Origin: Clostridia bacterium
GTDB taxonomy: Bacteria; Bacillota; Clostridia; Christensenellales; Borkfalkiaceae
Length of the DNA stretch: 64,000 bases
Reading direction: 5' to 3'
Assembly: GCA_029066845.1 (NCBI GenBank)
Contig: JAIEFR010000003.1
Span: 1-64,000 of the forward strand
Each line of letters opens with the position of its first letter. The first letter of the stretch is position 1. This document shows positions 18,459 through 27,937 of this stretch, one piece after another. The notes under the pieces are model-generated. The model was not told where the DNA came from, did not search any database, and saw only the letters and a program-made list of their open reading frames with translations. The translations under genes were made by a program, and so were the position numbers.

Positions 18459-19967
18459 TTAATTTCTGCCGCTGTCCTTTATGAGCTTCTTCAACTCCGC
18501 CATTGCGTTGCGGCCGGGCATTGCGGTCAGGCGGAAACGCCAGTTGCCGGAAGCTGTGGAAGGCACGTTCATACGCGCGGAATTATCCAGGCACAGTATA
18601 TCCTGAACGGGCAACACCGTAAGGTACGACTTCGAGTGAGCCGCGCATACGCACAATGCTTTTACCGCGTCCTCCCTGGTAACTACGGGCTCGTATGCGC
18701 CCTCGCCCTTGACGGCGGCGCGGAGCTGTTTTCTGAAATCCTTAAACTGCTCGTCGTCCATAGCCTGCACAAAACCCAGGGCTGTGTCGTTGTCGTGCGT
18801 GCCCGTATACGTTACGGAGTTTTCCACTATATTTGCGGGCAGGTAGGCGTTTTCCTCGGTGCCGTCGAAAGCGAACATCAGAACGTTCATACCGGGGAAG
18901 CCGCACGATTCGCGCAGTTCCACTACGCCCTCGTCCACAACGCCCAGATCCTCGGCGATTATTTCAACGTTGCCCAGTCTCTTTTCAACCTCTTTGAAAA
19001 GCTCTGCGGAGGGACCTTCCTCCCACTCGCCCGAAACGGCGTTGTAGGCGTCCGCGGGAATTGCATAGTAACGGTCGAATCCGCGGAAGTGGTCTATGCG
19101 GATAACGTCATACATTTCCTTGGCTTTTTCAATGCGCTCGAGCCACCAGTCGTAGTTTTCGGCGCGCATTGCGTCCCAGTTATACAGGGGATTGCCCCAG
19201 AGCTGACCGTGCTTTGAAAAATAATCGGGGGGAACGCCCGCCACCTTTACGGGCTTCAAATCCTCGTCCAGCTGGAACAGCTCCGAACGCGCCCATATGT
19301 CGGACGAATCGTATGCGACGTACAGCGGAATATCGCCTATAATCTTTATGCCCTTGGAGTTGGCGTATTCTTTAAGCTTGCTCCACTGCAACTTGAACTG
19401 ATACTGCAGAAACAGCCAGAAGCAGTATTCAGAGCGGTAAACGGCGTTACGGAATTCGTAAACCGCAAGATGCTCCTTATACTTATACGCGTCGGGGAAG
19501 TGATTGAACGTGCCGCCGTAGCGCGCCTTTAACGACATAAACAGCGCATAGTCCTCGAATTCACCGCTCTCGATGAATTCGATAAACTTCTCGTCGCGTA
19601 TGTTGTAACGCGCATATGCGCGCCTCAACAGCGCGTATCTCTTTTCGTAGAGCTCCGCATAGTCAATATCGCCCGCGGGCATTTTTGCGCTTTCAAGCTC
19701 CTCGTCGTCCAGCAGTCCCTGCTTCTTCAGATCGACGATGTCGATGAAATAGGGGTTACCCGAAGAACAGCAAACCGACTGATAGGGCGAATCGCCGTAG
19801 CCCGTCTGCTGCAGGGGCAAAATCTGCCAGTACTTGACGTTGCTCTTTTTCAAGAGGTCAACGAACTCGTAAGCTTCCTTGCCGAGCGAACCTATGCCGT
19901 ACTCGTTGGGTAACGAGGATATGTGACACAGTACGCCTAAGCCTCTTTGTCTTTCATTTTCCGCCAT
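18459..19967 (-). CDS. malQ: 4-alpha-glucanotransferase (amylomaltase, GH77)
   Basis: A 502-residue cytoplasmic enzyme that transfers alpha-1,4-glucan segments between maltodextrins. GH77 features are HISSLPNEYGIGS near the N-terminus, GDIPLYVAYDSSD (about residue 213), the nucleophile region VIRIDHFRGF, the acid/base region IIAEDLGVV and YTGTHDNDT. Length is normal. It is the last gene of purA-dapF-pyrG-dapL-malQ, 4 bases from dapL, and ends at a terminator. A glycogen or starch enzyme at the end of an amino-acid and nucleotide gene run is not an obvious functional fit. Confidence 0.96.
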   Translation of the reverse strand: MAENERQRGLGVLCHISSLPNEYGIGSLGKEAYEFVDLLKKSNVKYWQILPLQQTGYGDSPYQSVCCSSGNPYFIDIVDLKKQGLLDDEELESAKMPAGDIDYAELYEKRYALLRRAYARYNIRDEKFIEFIESGEFEDYALFMSLKARYGGTFNHFPDAYKYKEHLAVYEFRNAVYRSEYCFWLFLQYQFKLQWSKLKEYANSKGIKIIGDIPLYVAYDSSDIWARSELFQLDEDLKPVKVAGVPPDYFSKHGQLWGNPLYNWDAMRAENYDWWLERIEKAKEMYDVIRIDHFRGFDRYYAIPADAYNAVSGEWEEGPSAELFKEVEKRLGNVEIIAEDLGVVDEGVVELRESCGFPGMNVLMFAFDGTEENAYLPANIVENSVTYTGTHDNDTALGFVQAMDDEQFKDFRKQLRAAVKGEGAYEPVVTREDAVKALCVCAAHSKSYLTVLPVQDILCLDNSARMNVPSTASGNWRFRLTAMPGRNAMAELKKLIKDSGRN

Positions 19968-19971
19968 AAAT

Positions 19972-21156
19972 TTATACCGTTAAAAGTTTTTTTATCCTTT
20001 CTACTGCTTCTTGGGTGGTTTCTTCGCTTCCAAACGCCGTAAGACGGAAAAAGCCTTCGCCGTTCTTGCCGAAGCCCGCACCAGGGGTGCCGACGACCTG
20101 CGCGTTGTTTAAAAGATAATCGAAGAATTCCCAGCTGCCCATACCGTTAGGACACTTCAGCCAGATATAGGGGGAATTTTTGCCGCCCGTGTACCAAATG
20201 CCCAGCTCGTCCATACAGCCGGCAATCTTTGCGGCGTTGCGCTGGTATACGGCAAGATTCTGTTTAATCTGTTTGCGTCCGTCGGGGGTAAACACCGCCG
20301 CCGCGCCGCGCTGGATTATGTAGGGCACGCCGTTGAATTTGGTTGCCTGCCTTCTGAACCACATCTTGTTTGCCGAATATCCGTCCCTTGCAAGTGCGTG
20401 GGGAATTACCGTATAGCCGCAGCGCGTGCCGGTAAAGCCCGCCGTCTTGGAAAGCGAGCACAGCTCGATGGCGCACTTCTTCGCTTCCTTGACAAGATAG
20501 ATAGAACGCGCCGCGCTCTTATCCGTGATAAAGCTTTCATATGCCGCGTCGTACAGAATGACCGCATTCTTTGCAAGCGCGTATTTAACCCACTCTTCGA
20601 GCTGCGCAACCGAATAAGCCGCGCCCGTGGGGTTGTTGGGCGAGCATATGTAGATGACGTCCGCGTCCACGTTGTAGTCGGGCATAGGCAAAAAGCCGTT
20701 GCTCTCGTTGGCGTCCGCAAAGATTATGTTGCGCCCCGCCATTACGTTGGTATCCACGTATACGGGATATACGGGGTCGGGAATGAGAATGGTGTTGTTC
20801 TTTGCGAATATGTCGAGTATGTTGCCCAGATCGCTCTTCGCGCCGTCCGAAACGAAAATTTCGTCGGCGTCAAGTTCCACGTCCATCTCGTCGTAATAGC
20901 TTCTTATGCACTCGCGCAAAAAGCCGTAGCCTTCGTATGGACCGTAGCCGCGGAAGGTTTCCTTTTTTGCCATATCGTCCACCGCTCCGTGCAGAGCCGC
21001 GATTACAGCGGGTGCAAGCGGCAGGGTTACGTCGCCTATACCGAGCTTTAAAACCTTTTTGTCGGGGTTGGCGGCGGCATATTTACTTGCTCTGTCCGCA
21101 ACCTCCGCAAACAGATAATTTTCGGCTATGTTTTTAAAATCGGAATTGAAATTCAT
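19972..21156 (-). CDS. dapL: LL-diaminopimelate aminotransferase
   Basis: A 394-residue PLP enzyme of aminotransferase fold type I. It converts tetrahydrodipicolinate directly to LL-diaminopimelate, the short DapL route to meso-DAP and lysine. Diagnostic motifs are SDGAKSDLGN (about residue 105), SPNNPTGAAY (about 172) and the PLP lysine in SLSKTAGFTGTRCGY (about 233). Length is close to the 400-410 of the family. dapF lies in the same operon and supplies the next step. This route occurs in Clostridia, plants and Chlamydia. Confidence 0.95.
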   Translation of the reverse strand: MNFNSDFKNIAENYLFAEVADRASKYAAANPDKKVLKLGIGDVTLPLAPAVIAALHGAVDDMAKKETFRGYGPYEGYGFLRECIRSYYDEMDVELDADEIFVSDGAKSDLGNILDIFAKNNTILIPDPVYPVYVDTNVMAGRNIIFADANESNGFLPMPDYNVDADVIYICSPNNPTGAAYSVAQLEEWVKYALAKNAVILYDAAYESFITDKSAARSIYLVKEAKKCAIELCSLSKTAGFTGTRCGYTVIPHALARDGYSANKMWFRRQATKFNGVPYIIQRGAAAVFTPDGRKQIKQNLAVYQRNAAKIAGCMDELGIWYTGGKNSPYIWLKCPNGMGSWEFFDYLLNNAQVVGTPGAGFGKNGEGFFRLTAFGSEETTQEAVERIKKLLTV

Positions 21157-21169
21157 TTTTTTTATTTCC

Positions 21170-22771
21170 TTATTTCGACTGTGAATATTTCACAGATTCT
21201 TTAATGAACTCGCGGAATATAGGGTGCGCCGACTGGGGACGCGACTTGAACTCGGGATGGAACTGCACGCCGATAAAGAAGTCAAGCGAGGGAATTTCCA
21301 CAGCCTCGACAAGGGTGCCGTCGGGCGAGGTGCCCGCAATCTTCATACCCGCATTTTCAATCTCCGCGCGGTAGTCGTTGTTGAATTCGTATCTGTGGCG
21401 GTGGCGTTCGGAAACGTTGTCCTCGCCGTAGGACGTCTTCATAATATCGCCGATAACCTTGCAGGGGTACGCGCCGAGGCGCATCGTGCCGCCCATCTTC
21501 ACGCCGTACTGGTCGGGCATAAGGTCGATTACGGGGTGCTTGGAATCGGGGTTGAACTCCGAAGAATGTGCGTCCTTATAGCCGAGCACGTTGCGCGCGT
21601 ACTCGATAACCGCCGTCTGCATACCAAGGCATATGCCGAAATAGGGCAGGTTGTGTTTGCGCGAATATTCTGCGCAGATAAGCATACCTTCCACGCCGCG
21701 CGTGCCGAAGCCGCCGGGAACTATTATGCCGTCCACACCGCCGAGGACCTCGTCCTCGTTCTTGTGCGTGAGCGTTTCGGTATCCACCCACTTGATTTCA
21801 ACCTTTGCGCCGTTTTCGTAGCCTGCGTGCGCCAGAGCTTCCGCAACCGAAAGATATGCGTCGTGCAGCTGAACGTACTTGCCGCACAACGCGATTTTAA
21901 CCGTCTTGTCGCGCCCGTTTATTCTTTCAATCATCTTGTTCCACTCGGTTAAATCGATTACTCGGGGGTCAAGCTTCAGACGCTTGCAGACGATTTCGGA
22001 AAAGTGGCTCTTTTCCAGCATTATGGGGCACTGATAGAGCACGGGCATCGTAAGGTTTTCGATACAACACTCGGGCTCCACGTTGCAGAACATTGCAATC
22101 TTGTCGCGGACGTCCTTGGGCATAGGCGCGTCCACGCGGGGAATGATTATGTCGGGATTGATACCCATACCCTGCAACTCCTTGACGGAGTGCTGGGTGG
22201 GCTTGGACTTGAATTCTTCCGAACCCGAAATGTAGGGAACGAGCGTAACGTGGATAAAGCAGCAGTTGTCCCTGCCCACCTCGCGCGCAACCTGACGGAT
22301 AGCCTCGATAAAGGGCTGGCTTTCGATGTCGCCTATGGTACCGCCTATTTCGGTTATAACGACGTCCGCCTTGGTGGTCTTGCCCACGTTGTAAATGAAC
22401 GACTTAATCTCGTTTGTGATGTGCGGAATAATCTGGACGGTCTGTCCGAGGTACTCGCCGTTTCTCTCCTTGTTGAGAACGTTCCAGTAAACCTTGCCCG
22501 TGGTAAGGTTGGAGTACTTGTTCAGATTTTCGTCAATGAACCTTTCGTAGTGACCGAGGTCGAGGTCGGTTTCCGCGCCGTCGTCGGTGACGAAAACTTC
22601 GCCGTGCTGAAAGGGGCTCATCGTGCCGGGGTCGATATTGATATAGGGGTCGAGCTTCTGCGAAGCAACCTTGTAGCCCCTGCACTTTAAAAGCCTGCCG
22701 AGCGATGCCGCTGTAATGCCCTTACCCAAGCCCGAAACTACGCCGCCCGTAACGAAAATGTACTTTGTCAT
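21170..22771 (-). CDS. pyrG: CTP synthase
   Basis: A 533-residue glutamine-dependent enzyme making CTP from UTP and ATP. The N-terminal synthetase domain starts [18 protein letters not shown]. The C-terminal class I glutamine amidotransferase domain has the Cys nucleophile in GICLGMQ and the His-Glu pair in QFHPEF. An in-frame extension upstream to 22909 exists, but the ATG at 22771 has a good ribosome site (CCGGAG) and gives the normal family start, so I use it. dapL follows 13 bases on; a terminator separates it from dapF, so it may be transcribed separately. Confidence 0.97.
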   Translation of the reverse strand: MTKYIFVTGGVVSGLGKGITAASLGRLLKCRGYKVASQKLDPYINIDPGTMSPFQHGEVFVTDDGAETDLDLGHYERFIDENLNKYSNLTTGKVYWNVLNKERNGEYLGQTVQIIPHITNEIKSFIYNVGKTTKADVVITEIGGTIGDIESQPFIEAIRQVAREVGRDNCCFIHVTLVPYISGSEEFKSKPTQHSVKELQGMGINPDIIIPRVDAPMPKDVRDKIAMFCNVEPECCIENLTMPVLYQCPIMLEKSHFSEIVCKRLKLDPRVIDLTEWNKMIERINGRDKTVKIALCGKYVQLHDAYLSVAEALAHAGYENGAKVEIKWVDTETLTHKNEDEVLGGVDGIIVPGGFGTRGVEGMLICAEYSRKHNLPYFGICLGMQTAVIEYARNVLGYKDAHSSEFNPDSKHPVIDLMPDQYGVKMGGTMRLGAYPCKVIGDIMKTSYGEDNVSERHRHRYEFNNDYRAEIENAGMKIAGTSPDGTLVEAVEIPSLDFFIGVQFHPEFKSRPQSAHPIFREFIKESVKYSQSK

Positions 22772-22827
22772 AACTTTATCTCCGGTTAATTTACAACTGT
22801 AAGTATAATATAATTTATTGTAACATA

Positions 22828-22862
22828 AAAGCGGCGTAATTGCAAGATTATGCCGCTTTAAA
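22828..22862 (-). terminator. Possible terminator after dapF
   Basis: On the minus strand, stem AAAGCGGC/GCCGCTTT with an inner ATAAT/ATTAC pairing, followed by TTTTATG. It would end or attenuate purA-dapF before pyrG. Confidence 0.6.
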
Positions 22863-22880
22863 TTTATATAAATTTTTGCC

Positions 22881-23723
22881 TTAAATCTCCACTTCTCCCG
22901 TGAAGGCAAGCGTTGCGCTCCCTTCCATATATACCGTGGTATCCGTGTACGTTATGGTGAGGTCGCCGCCGCGCAGATGAACGGTAACAGGTGCGTTCAT
23001 ATCCGCATATCCGTTGAGTACCGCCGCAACCGCAACCGCGCACGCGCCCGTGCCGCACGCCCACGTTTCGCCGCTGCCGCGCTCCCACACGCGCATAGTC
23101 AGCTCGTTGCGCCCGTCCACGCGCACGAATTCGGTGTTTATCCTTTCGGGGAAGAGCGCGTTGTTTTCGAACAGCGACCCCACCTTTTCCAGCTCGATTT
23201 TATAGGGGTCGGCAACAAAGGTCACGCAGTGCGGATTGCCCATCGAAACGAGGGTAATTTCATACTTCCCGCCCCACACCGTCATAGGATATGCAACTAT
23301 CTTTTCGCCGCTGAGCGTAGAGGGAATTTTGTCCGCCTGCAGAATTGCCGCGCCCATATCCACCTTTGCCGAAGCGACTTTGCCGTTTTTATCGAATTTG
23401 AAGTCAAGCGTCTTAACGCCCGAAAGCGTTTCAATCGTGCAACGCTCACCCTTGACGTAGCCGAGGTCGTGCGCAAGCTTGCCCACGCACCTTATGCCGT
23501 TGCCGCACATCTTTCCTTCCGAGCCGTCGGCGTTGAACATCGCCATTCTGCAATCGGCAATCTGTGAGGGGCACAGCAAAATAATGCCGTCGCCGCCTAT
23601 CGAAAAATGTCTGTCCGAAAGGCGCACCGCCAACTCCTCAACGTTTTCAAGCGGCTCCTTCATACAGTCGAAATATATGTAGTCGTTGCCTATTCCGTGC
23701 AACTTGTAAAACTTTCTCGTCAT
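22881..23723 (-). CDS. dapF: Diaminopimelate epimerase
   Basis: A 280-residue PLP-independent epimerase converting LL- to meso-diaminopimelate for peptidoglycan and lysine. Both catalytic cysteines are visible: GNGIRCVGK (about residue 76) and [10 protein letters not shown] (about 221). The N-terminus [17 protein letters not shown] matches the family. It lies 4 bases after purA and works one step after the dapL product of the same cluster. Confidence 0.97.
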   Translation of the reverse strand: MTRKFYKLHGIGNDYIYFDCMKEPLENVEELAVRLSDRHFSIGGDGIILLCPSQIADCRMAMFNADGSEGKMCGNGIRCVGKLAHDLGYVKGERCTIETLSGVKTLDFKFDKNGKVASAKVDMGAAILQADKIPSTLSGEKIVAYPMTVWGGKYEITLVSMGNPHCVTFVADPYKIELEKVGSLFENNALFPERINTEFVRVDGRNELTMRVWERGSGETWACGTGACAVAVAAVLNGYADMNAPVTVHLRGGDLTITYTDTTVYMEGSATLAFTGEVEI

Positions 23724-23727
23724 AATA

Positions 23728-25011
23728 TCAGTCGGGCATTACGATGCACGCGTTTCTTTCCGCGCCGACAGACACGTACTTGATTTTGCAGTTGCATAAT
23801 TTTTCAAGCAGGTGTATGTAGTCCAAAGCTTCCTTGGGCAGCTCCTCCGCCGTGCGGCACTTGGAAATATCGCAGTGCCAGCCCTTGACTTTTTCGAACA
23901 CGGGCTTACACTCGTCCAGCACGTCGGTGAAGGGGAAATCGTCCAAAATTTTGCCGTTGAGCTCGTAGTGGGTGCAGATTTCTATTTCCTCGTAATCGTC
24001 CAGAATATCCAGCTTGGTCAGCGCGATTTCGTCCGCGCCCTGGCACATAATGCCGTACTTGGAAGCAACCACGTCAAAGGGTCCCACCCTTCTCGGTCTG
24101 CCCGTAGCCGCGCCGTACTCGCCGCCCAGCTCGCGCAGTCTTTCCGCCTTTTTGCCGAAGTACTCGCAGGTGAAAGGACCTGCGCCCACACAGCTGGAAT
24201 AAGCCTTCATAATGCCTATGGAATTGTTCAGCTTCAGGTTGGGCACGCCCGCACCGATGGGCGCATATGCGGCTATGGTTGACGACGACGAAGTATAGGG
24301 AACTATGCCGTAGTCAATGTCGCGGAGCGCGCCGAGCTGCGCTTCGAACATAATCTTCTTGCCCTCGGCGTTCATTTTGTTGAGGTATATTCCCGTGTCG
24401 ATGATATACTCCTGCAAAGGCTTGCCGTACGTTTCGAAATACTTAATCATATCGTCCACCTTAACGGGGTCGAAGCCGTAAGCCTTAATAGTCATATTCT
24501 TCCACGCAACGATGTCGGGGAGGCGCTTATACAGAAGCGAAAGGTTTAAAAGCTCGCCCATACGGAAAGCTTTTTTCATATACTTGTCGGCGTAAACGGG
24601 GGCTATGCCGCGGCGCGTGGAACCGTAGGGTTTGCCCGTCGCCTTGGTCAGTCTGTCCTCCTCCATAACGTCCTGCAAAACGTTGTAGGGCATAGTGATT
24701 ATCGCCTTGTCGCTTATTTTAAGGTTATCGGGCGTAATCTTTATGCCGGCTTTGCGCAGTCTGTCCATCTCCTCGCAGAGGTGCTTTATATCGATAACCA
24801 TTCCGCAGCCCAGAACGTTTACCACTTCCTCGCGCAGGATACCTGAGGGAAGCAGATTTAATATGAATTTGCCCTTGTCGTTTATAACGGTGTGACCCGC
24901 GTTGTTGCCGCCCTGATAACGGCAGACCACGTCGAAATCACGGGACAAAAGGTCAACCATTCTGCCCTTGCCTTCGTCACCCCAGTTGATACCGCAAATA
25001 CTAGTAAGCAT
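23728..25011 (-). CDS. purA: Adenylosuccinate synthetase
   Basis: A 427-residue GTP-dependent enzyme joining IMP and aspartate, the first committed step to AMP. Motifs are GDEGKGRMVD (P-loop-like, near residue 10), GGNNAGHTV, GTTRRGI-like GSTRRGIAPVYADK and GRPRRVGPFD. An upstream TTG at 25029 is in frame, but GAGAGG ends 9 bases before the ATG at 25011, which also gives the normal N-terminus. It is preceded by a ~220-base structured leader and a near-consensus promoter, so expression is probably controlled in the leader. It heads purA-dapF(-pyrG-dapL-malQ). Confidence 0.96.
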   Translation of the reverse strand: MLTSICGINWGDEGKGRMVDLLSRDFDVVCRYQGGNNAGHTVINDKGKFILNLLPSGILREEVVNVLGCGMVIDIKHLCEEMDRLRKAGIKITPDNLKISDKAIITMPYNVLQDVMEEDRLTKATGKPYGSTRRGIAPVYADKYMKKAFRMGELLNLSLLYKRLPDIVAWKNMTIKAYGFDPVKVDDMIKYFETYGKPLQEYIIDTGIYLNKMNAEGKKIMFEAQLGALRDIDYGIVPYTSSSSTIAAYAPIGAGVPNLKLNNSIGIMKAYSSCVGAGPFTCEYFGKKAERLRELGGEYGAATGRPRRVGPFDVVASKYGIMCQGADEIALTKLDILDDYEEIEICTHYELNGKILDDFPFTDVLDECKPVFEKVKGWHCDISKCRTAEELPKEALDYIHLLEKLCNCKIKYVSVGAERNACIVMPD

Positions 25012-25060
25012 CTCTAACCTCTCTCGCAAAAATCTTCCGCTTGGGGCGCGAAATCTTTTC

Positions 25061-25157
25061 TGCGAATTTTAGGGCGTTGCCCTCGCCGCACGATAAGTTT
25101 TAGCCCTCAATTATAAGAAATCGTGCGGCTTCACCTACCGAGGCGAAAGTATTCGCA
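25061..25157 (-). ncRNA. Candidate cis-regulatory RNA in the purA leader
   Basis: On the minus strand this 97-base segment folds by eye into a four-way junction. P1 is TGCGAAT/ATTCGCA (25151-25157 with 25061-25067). P2 is TTCGCCT-CGGT-AGGTGAA (25130-25147, one G-U). P3 is a perfect 10-bp stem GCCGCACGAT/ATCGTGCGGC (25085-25129) with a 25-base loop. P4 is AGGGC-AAC-GCCCT (25071-25083). The helices abut with 0-3 unpaired bases. The P3 loop contains AGGGC, which could pair with the 3' side of P4. Downstream, before purA, TTTCGC/GCGGAA followed by GATTTTT can act as a terminator, and P1's GCGAA could also pair with its 5' arm. I match it to no riboswitch class with confidence. Confidence 0.55.
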
Positions 25158-25238
25158 AATTGGGTCGCGCTGCGCAAAAGCGTGGTTTTGCTTGCTACGT
25201 TTTTTTATTTTAAGAATATAAATTATTCTTACCTTTCA

Positions 25239-25267
25239 ATTATAAAATAAACGGCGTGTATAGTCAA
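25239..25267 (-). promoter_or_regulatory. purA promoter
   Basis: On the minus strand: TTGACT (25262-25267), a 17-base spacer and TATAAT (25239-25244). It predicts a leader of about 220 bases before the purA ATG. Confidence 0.8.
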
Positions 25268-25270
25268 GTT

Positions 25271-25302
25271 AAAACGCGGTGCGTAAGTAAGCACCGCGTT
25301 AA
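25271..25302 (-). terminator. Terminator after the DUF805 gene
   Basis: A 10-bp perfect stem AACGCGGTGC/GCACCGCGTT, 8-base loop, then TTTTAA on the minus strand. It immediately follows the DUF805 stop and precedes the purA promoter. Confidence 0.75.
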
Positions 25303-25305
25303 AAA

Positions 25306-25683
25306 TTATTTTTTGTACCTGACGGGCACGCCGGGACGGGTGACCAGATAGATATACCAGATATAGCCTATCACGGGAATAAACAGCACGAAGATATAAA
25401 AGCCGCTTTTGCCTATGTCGTGCATACGGCGGATAATAAGCGTAATCGAAGGCCACAGCTCCACCACGCAGAACAGCCCGAACAAAATCATCATAATTAT
25501 GCTGAAATTGTTTATCATAGGCGTAAAGCAAGTAAGGCTGACTATAAGCAATGCAAGCAAAGCAAGCATTATAAGGGCGTTGCCCAGCACTCCCCACCAG
25601 AATTCACTGCGCGAGGTGCAGCCGCGGAAGTCGAAAGCTCTCGTCCAGAACAATTTGAAACCTTTTGATAAATTCATAAACAT
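25306..25683 (-). CDS. DUF805 family membrane protein
   Basis: A 125-residue inner-membrane protein of the DUF805 family, function unknown. Family signs are the N-terminal F-x-G-R-x-S/R-R-x-E-[FY]-W pattern (FRGCTSRSEFWW, about residues 19-30) and the motif RRMHDIGKSGFY (about 84-95). Hydrophobic segments lie at about 33-52, 58-78 and 95-115. It stands alone between the glnA terminator and the purA promoter. No clear ribosome site; ATG at 25683 or 25677. Confidence 0.85.
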   Translation of the reverse strand: MFMNLSKGFKLFWTRAFDFRGCTSRSEFWWGVLGNALIMLALLALLIVSLTCFTPMINNFSIIMMILFGLFCVVELWPSITLIIRRMHDIGKSGFYIFVLFIPVIGYIWYIYLVTRPGVPVRYKK

Positions 25684-25699
25684 AGTATGAACTTATAAA

Positions 25700-25740
25700 A
25701 ACAAAAAATGCGCCCCGCGGCGTTTTGCCGCGGGGCGCAC
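25700..25740 (-). terminator. glnA terminator
   Basis: A 13-bp perfect stem TGCGCCCCGCGGC/GCCGCGGGGCGCA (25709-25739) with a short T-rich loop. On the minus strand it is followed by TTTTTTG. Confidence 0.88.
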
Positions 25741-25750
25741 TCTTATATCC

Positions 25751-27835
25751 TTAATTATTGACACTGTACAGCATATCAAAATATGTCGGGTACGGCCAGT
25801 ATTCCGACGAAGTCAACGTTTCCATCTTGTCAACGCGGGCGCGGATATCCTCCATTACGGGAATAATCTTGTGCGCCATTGCCTGCGACGCCGCGCGGAC
25901 GTCCGAAAGGTTAATGGCTTTAAGCTCGCCCTCGAGCTTTTCACACAGCGTGCACACCTCGTCGTTGAGAGTCGAAAGCGTGGTTACAGTCTGCTTTTCG
26001 CCCTTGCAGGGAAGTTCCTCGTTTACGGAAAGCTTTGCCGCAATATTGGTACAGAGGTTTGCAACGTAGTCCGAAACGGCGGGCACTATATCCCTCTTTG
26101 CCATTTCCAGCATAGTCAGCGCCTCGATATTGATAATCTTGACGTAGTTTTCAAGCTGAATATCCGCGCGCGCAATCGCCTCGCCCTTGGTGTAAACGCC
26201 CTGACGGACGAATACCGAAATGTTGTCCTCCTCGAAGCACACGGGCACTGCGTCGGCGGTGTTCTTGTGATTTAAAAGTCCGCGCCTTTCCGCCTCGTGC
26301 TCCCAGTCGGGACCGTAGCCGTCCTCGTTGAAGATTATGCGGTAGTGCGCTTTAAGCTCGCGCGAAATAATCTTGTTTGCCGCCTTCTCTATATCCTTCG
26401 TGCCTTCCAGCTCGTCGGCAAATTTTGCGAAGGCGTCGGCAACTATGGTATTTAAAACTATATTCGCGTCCGACACGTTTGCCTGCGAGCCGACCATACG
26501 GAACTCGAACTTATTGCCCGTAAACGCGAACGGCGACGTTCTGTTTCTGTCGGTGGCGTCCTTGGGGAATATGGGGCTTTCGGGAACGCCTATGCTGCCC
26601 TTTTCCGCCTTGACGGGCACGTAATTTTCGCCCTTTACGATAGCGTTTACAAGCGCGCCCAGCTGGTCGCCCAGATATACCGAAATGATTGCGGGGGGCG
26701 CTTCGTTAGCGCCCAGACGGTGGTCGTTGCCCGCCGTTGCAACCGACGCCCTTAAAATGCCCTGATAGTCGTCAACCGCCTTGATAACCGCCGCAAGCAC
26801 AAGCTTGAACAGCGTGTTTTCTTCGGGCTTGTCGCCGGGATTTAAAAGGTTGAAGCCGTCGTCCGTAGATACCGACCAGTTGTTGTGCTTGCCCGAACCG
26901 TTTATACCCTCGAAAGGCTTTTCGTGCAGAAGGCACGCCAGGTGATGCTTCTGCGCGACTTTCTTCATAATTTCCATAGTAAGCATATTCGCGTCTACGG
27001 CGATATTTGCCGTGCCGAATACGGGAGCCATTTCGTGCTGGGCGGGCGCAACCTCGTTGTGCTTGGTCTTGGATAAAACGCCGTAGCTCCACAGCTCCTT
27101 GTCGAGGTCGTGCATAAAGTCAACGATGCGCGGCTTCAACATTCCGTAGTAGTGGTCCTCAAGCTCCTGTCCGCGCGATACGGGCGCGCCGAACAGCGTT
27201 CTGCCGCACAGGCGCAAATCCTTGCGGCGCATATACTCTTCCTCGTCGATAAGGAAATATTCCTGCTCGGGTCCCACCGTGGTGGATACCTTTTTGCACT
27301 CCCTGCCGAACAGCGCAAGTATGCGCTTTGCCTGCTTATCGATTGCGTTCATCGAGCGCAGAAGGGGCGACTTTTTGTCCAGCGTTTCACCCGTGTAGGA
27401 TACGAATACGGTGGGTATGTAGAGCGTACCCTCCTTTACGAATGCGGGCGACGTGGGGTCCCACGCGGTGTAGCCGCGCGCCATATATGTCACGCGCGAG
27501 CCGCCCGAAGGAAAGCTGGAAGCGTCAGCCTCGCCAACCGTCAGGCTCTTGCCCGTCAGGCGCATTATAACCTTATCCCCCTCGGGTTCTATAAAGCTGT
27601 CGTGCTTTTCGGCGGTCAGCCCGGTAAGCGGCTGGAACCAGTGCGTGTAGTGGGTCGCGCCCTTGGATACCGCCCACTTTTTCATTGCCGAGGCAACCGT
27701 GCCCGCAATGGAAGTATCGAGGCGCTTGCCCGCGTCGATGGTTGCGCGCAAAGCCTTGTAAACTTCGCTGGGCAAAGTCTCCTTTTGCACCTGGTCGTTG
27801 AATACGTTTTCGCCGAACATTTCAGGCAAATTCAT
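25751..27835 (-). CDS. glnN: Glutamine synthetase type III
   Basis: A 694-residue type III enzyme making glutamine from glutamate, ammonia and ATP, dodecameric in the family. The length (about 700, against 440-470 for type I) and the motifs are diagnostic: N-terminal MNLPEMFGENVFND, HYTHWFQPLTG, EKPFEGINGSGKHNNWS (substrate/ATP region, about residues 314-330) and AGNDHRLGANEAPPAI (about 372). Ribosome site GAGAGG before ATG. It has its own near-consensus promoter and strong terminator, so is monocistronic. Type III enzymes are typical of Bacteroidetes, cyanobacteria and some Clostridia. Confidence 0.97.
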   Translation of the reverse strand: MNLPEMFGENVFNDQVQKETLPSEVYKALRATIDAGKRLDTSIAGTVASAMKKWAVSKGATHYTHWFQPLTGLTAEKHDSFIEPEGDKVIMRLTGKSLTVGEADASSFPSGGSRVTYMARGYTAWDPTSPAFVKEGTLYIPTVFVSYTGETLDKKSPLLRSMNAIDKQAKRILALFGRECKKVSTTVGPEQEYFLIDEEEYMRRKDLRLCGRTLFGAPVSRGQELEDHYYGMLKPRIVDFMHDLDKELWSYGVLSKTKHNEVAPAQHEMAPVFGTANIAVDANMLTMEIMKKVAQKHHLACLLHEKPFEGINGSGKHNNWSVSTDDGFNLLNPGDKPEENTLFKLVLAAVIKAVDDYQGILRASVATAGNDHRLGANEAPPAIISVYLGDQLGALVNAIVKGENYVPVKAEKGSIGVPESPIFPKDATDRNRTSPFAFTGNKFEFRMVGSQANVSDANIVLNTIVADAFAKFADELEGTKDIEKAANKIISRELKAHYRIIFNEDGYGPDWEHEAERRGLLNHKNTADAVPVCFEEDNISVFVRQGVYTKGEAIARADIQLENYVKIINIEALTMLEMAKRDIVPAVSDYVANLCTNIAAKLSVNEELPCKGEKQTVTTLSTLNDEVCTLCEKLEGELKAINLSDVRAASQAMAHKIIPVMEDIRARVDKMETLTSSEYWPYPTYFDMLYSVNN

Positions 27836-27865
27836 AAAATACCTCTCTCGTTGAATTATAGTAAA

Positions 27866-27894
27866 ATTATATCTTTTTATCGTGCGGTTGTCAA
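27866..27894 (-). promoter_or_regulatory. Glutamine synthetase promoter
   Basis: On the minus strand: TTGACA (27889-27894), a 17-base spacer and TATAAT (27866-27871), matching the sigma-A consensus in both hexamers. Confidence 0.85.
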
Positions 27895-27937
27895 CAAATA
27901 AGCTCTCACAAGTTTTTATGCCGAATATAAGTCGGGC

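Noticed and set aside
25120..25150. TAGGTGAAGCC in the purA leader resembles the M-box (magnesium) core GTTAGGTGAGGCTCC
   Set aside because: Only a short match; the rest of the M-box core and a magnesium transporter gene are missing, so I leave the RNA unassigned.
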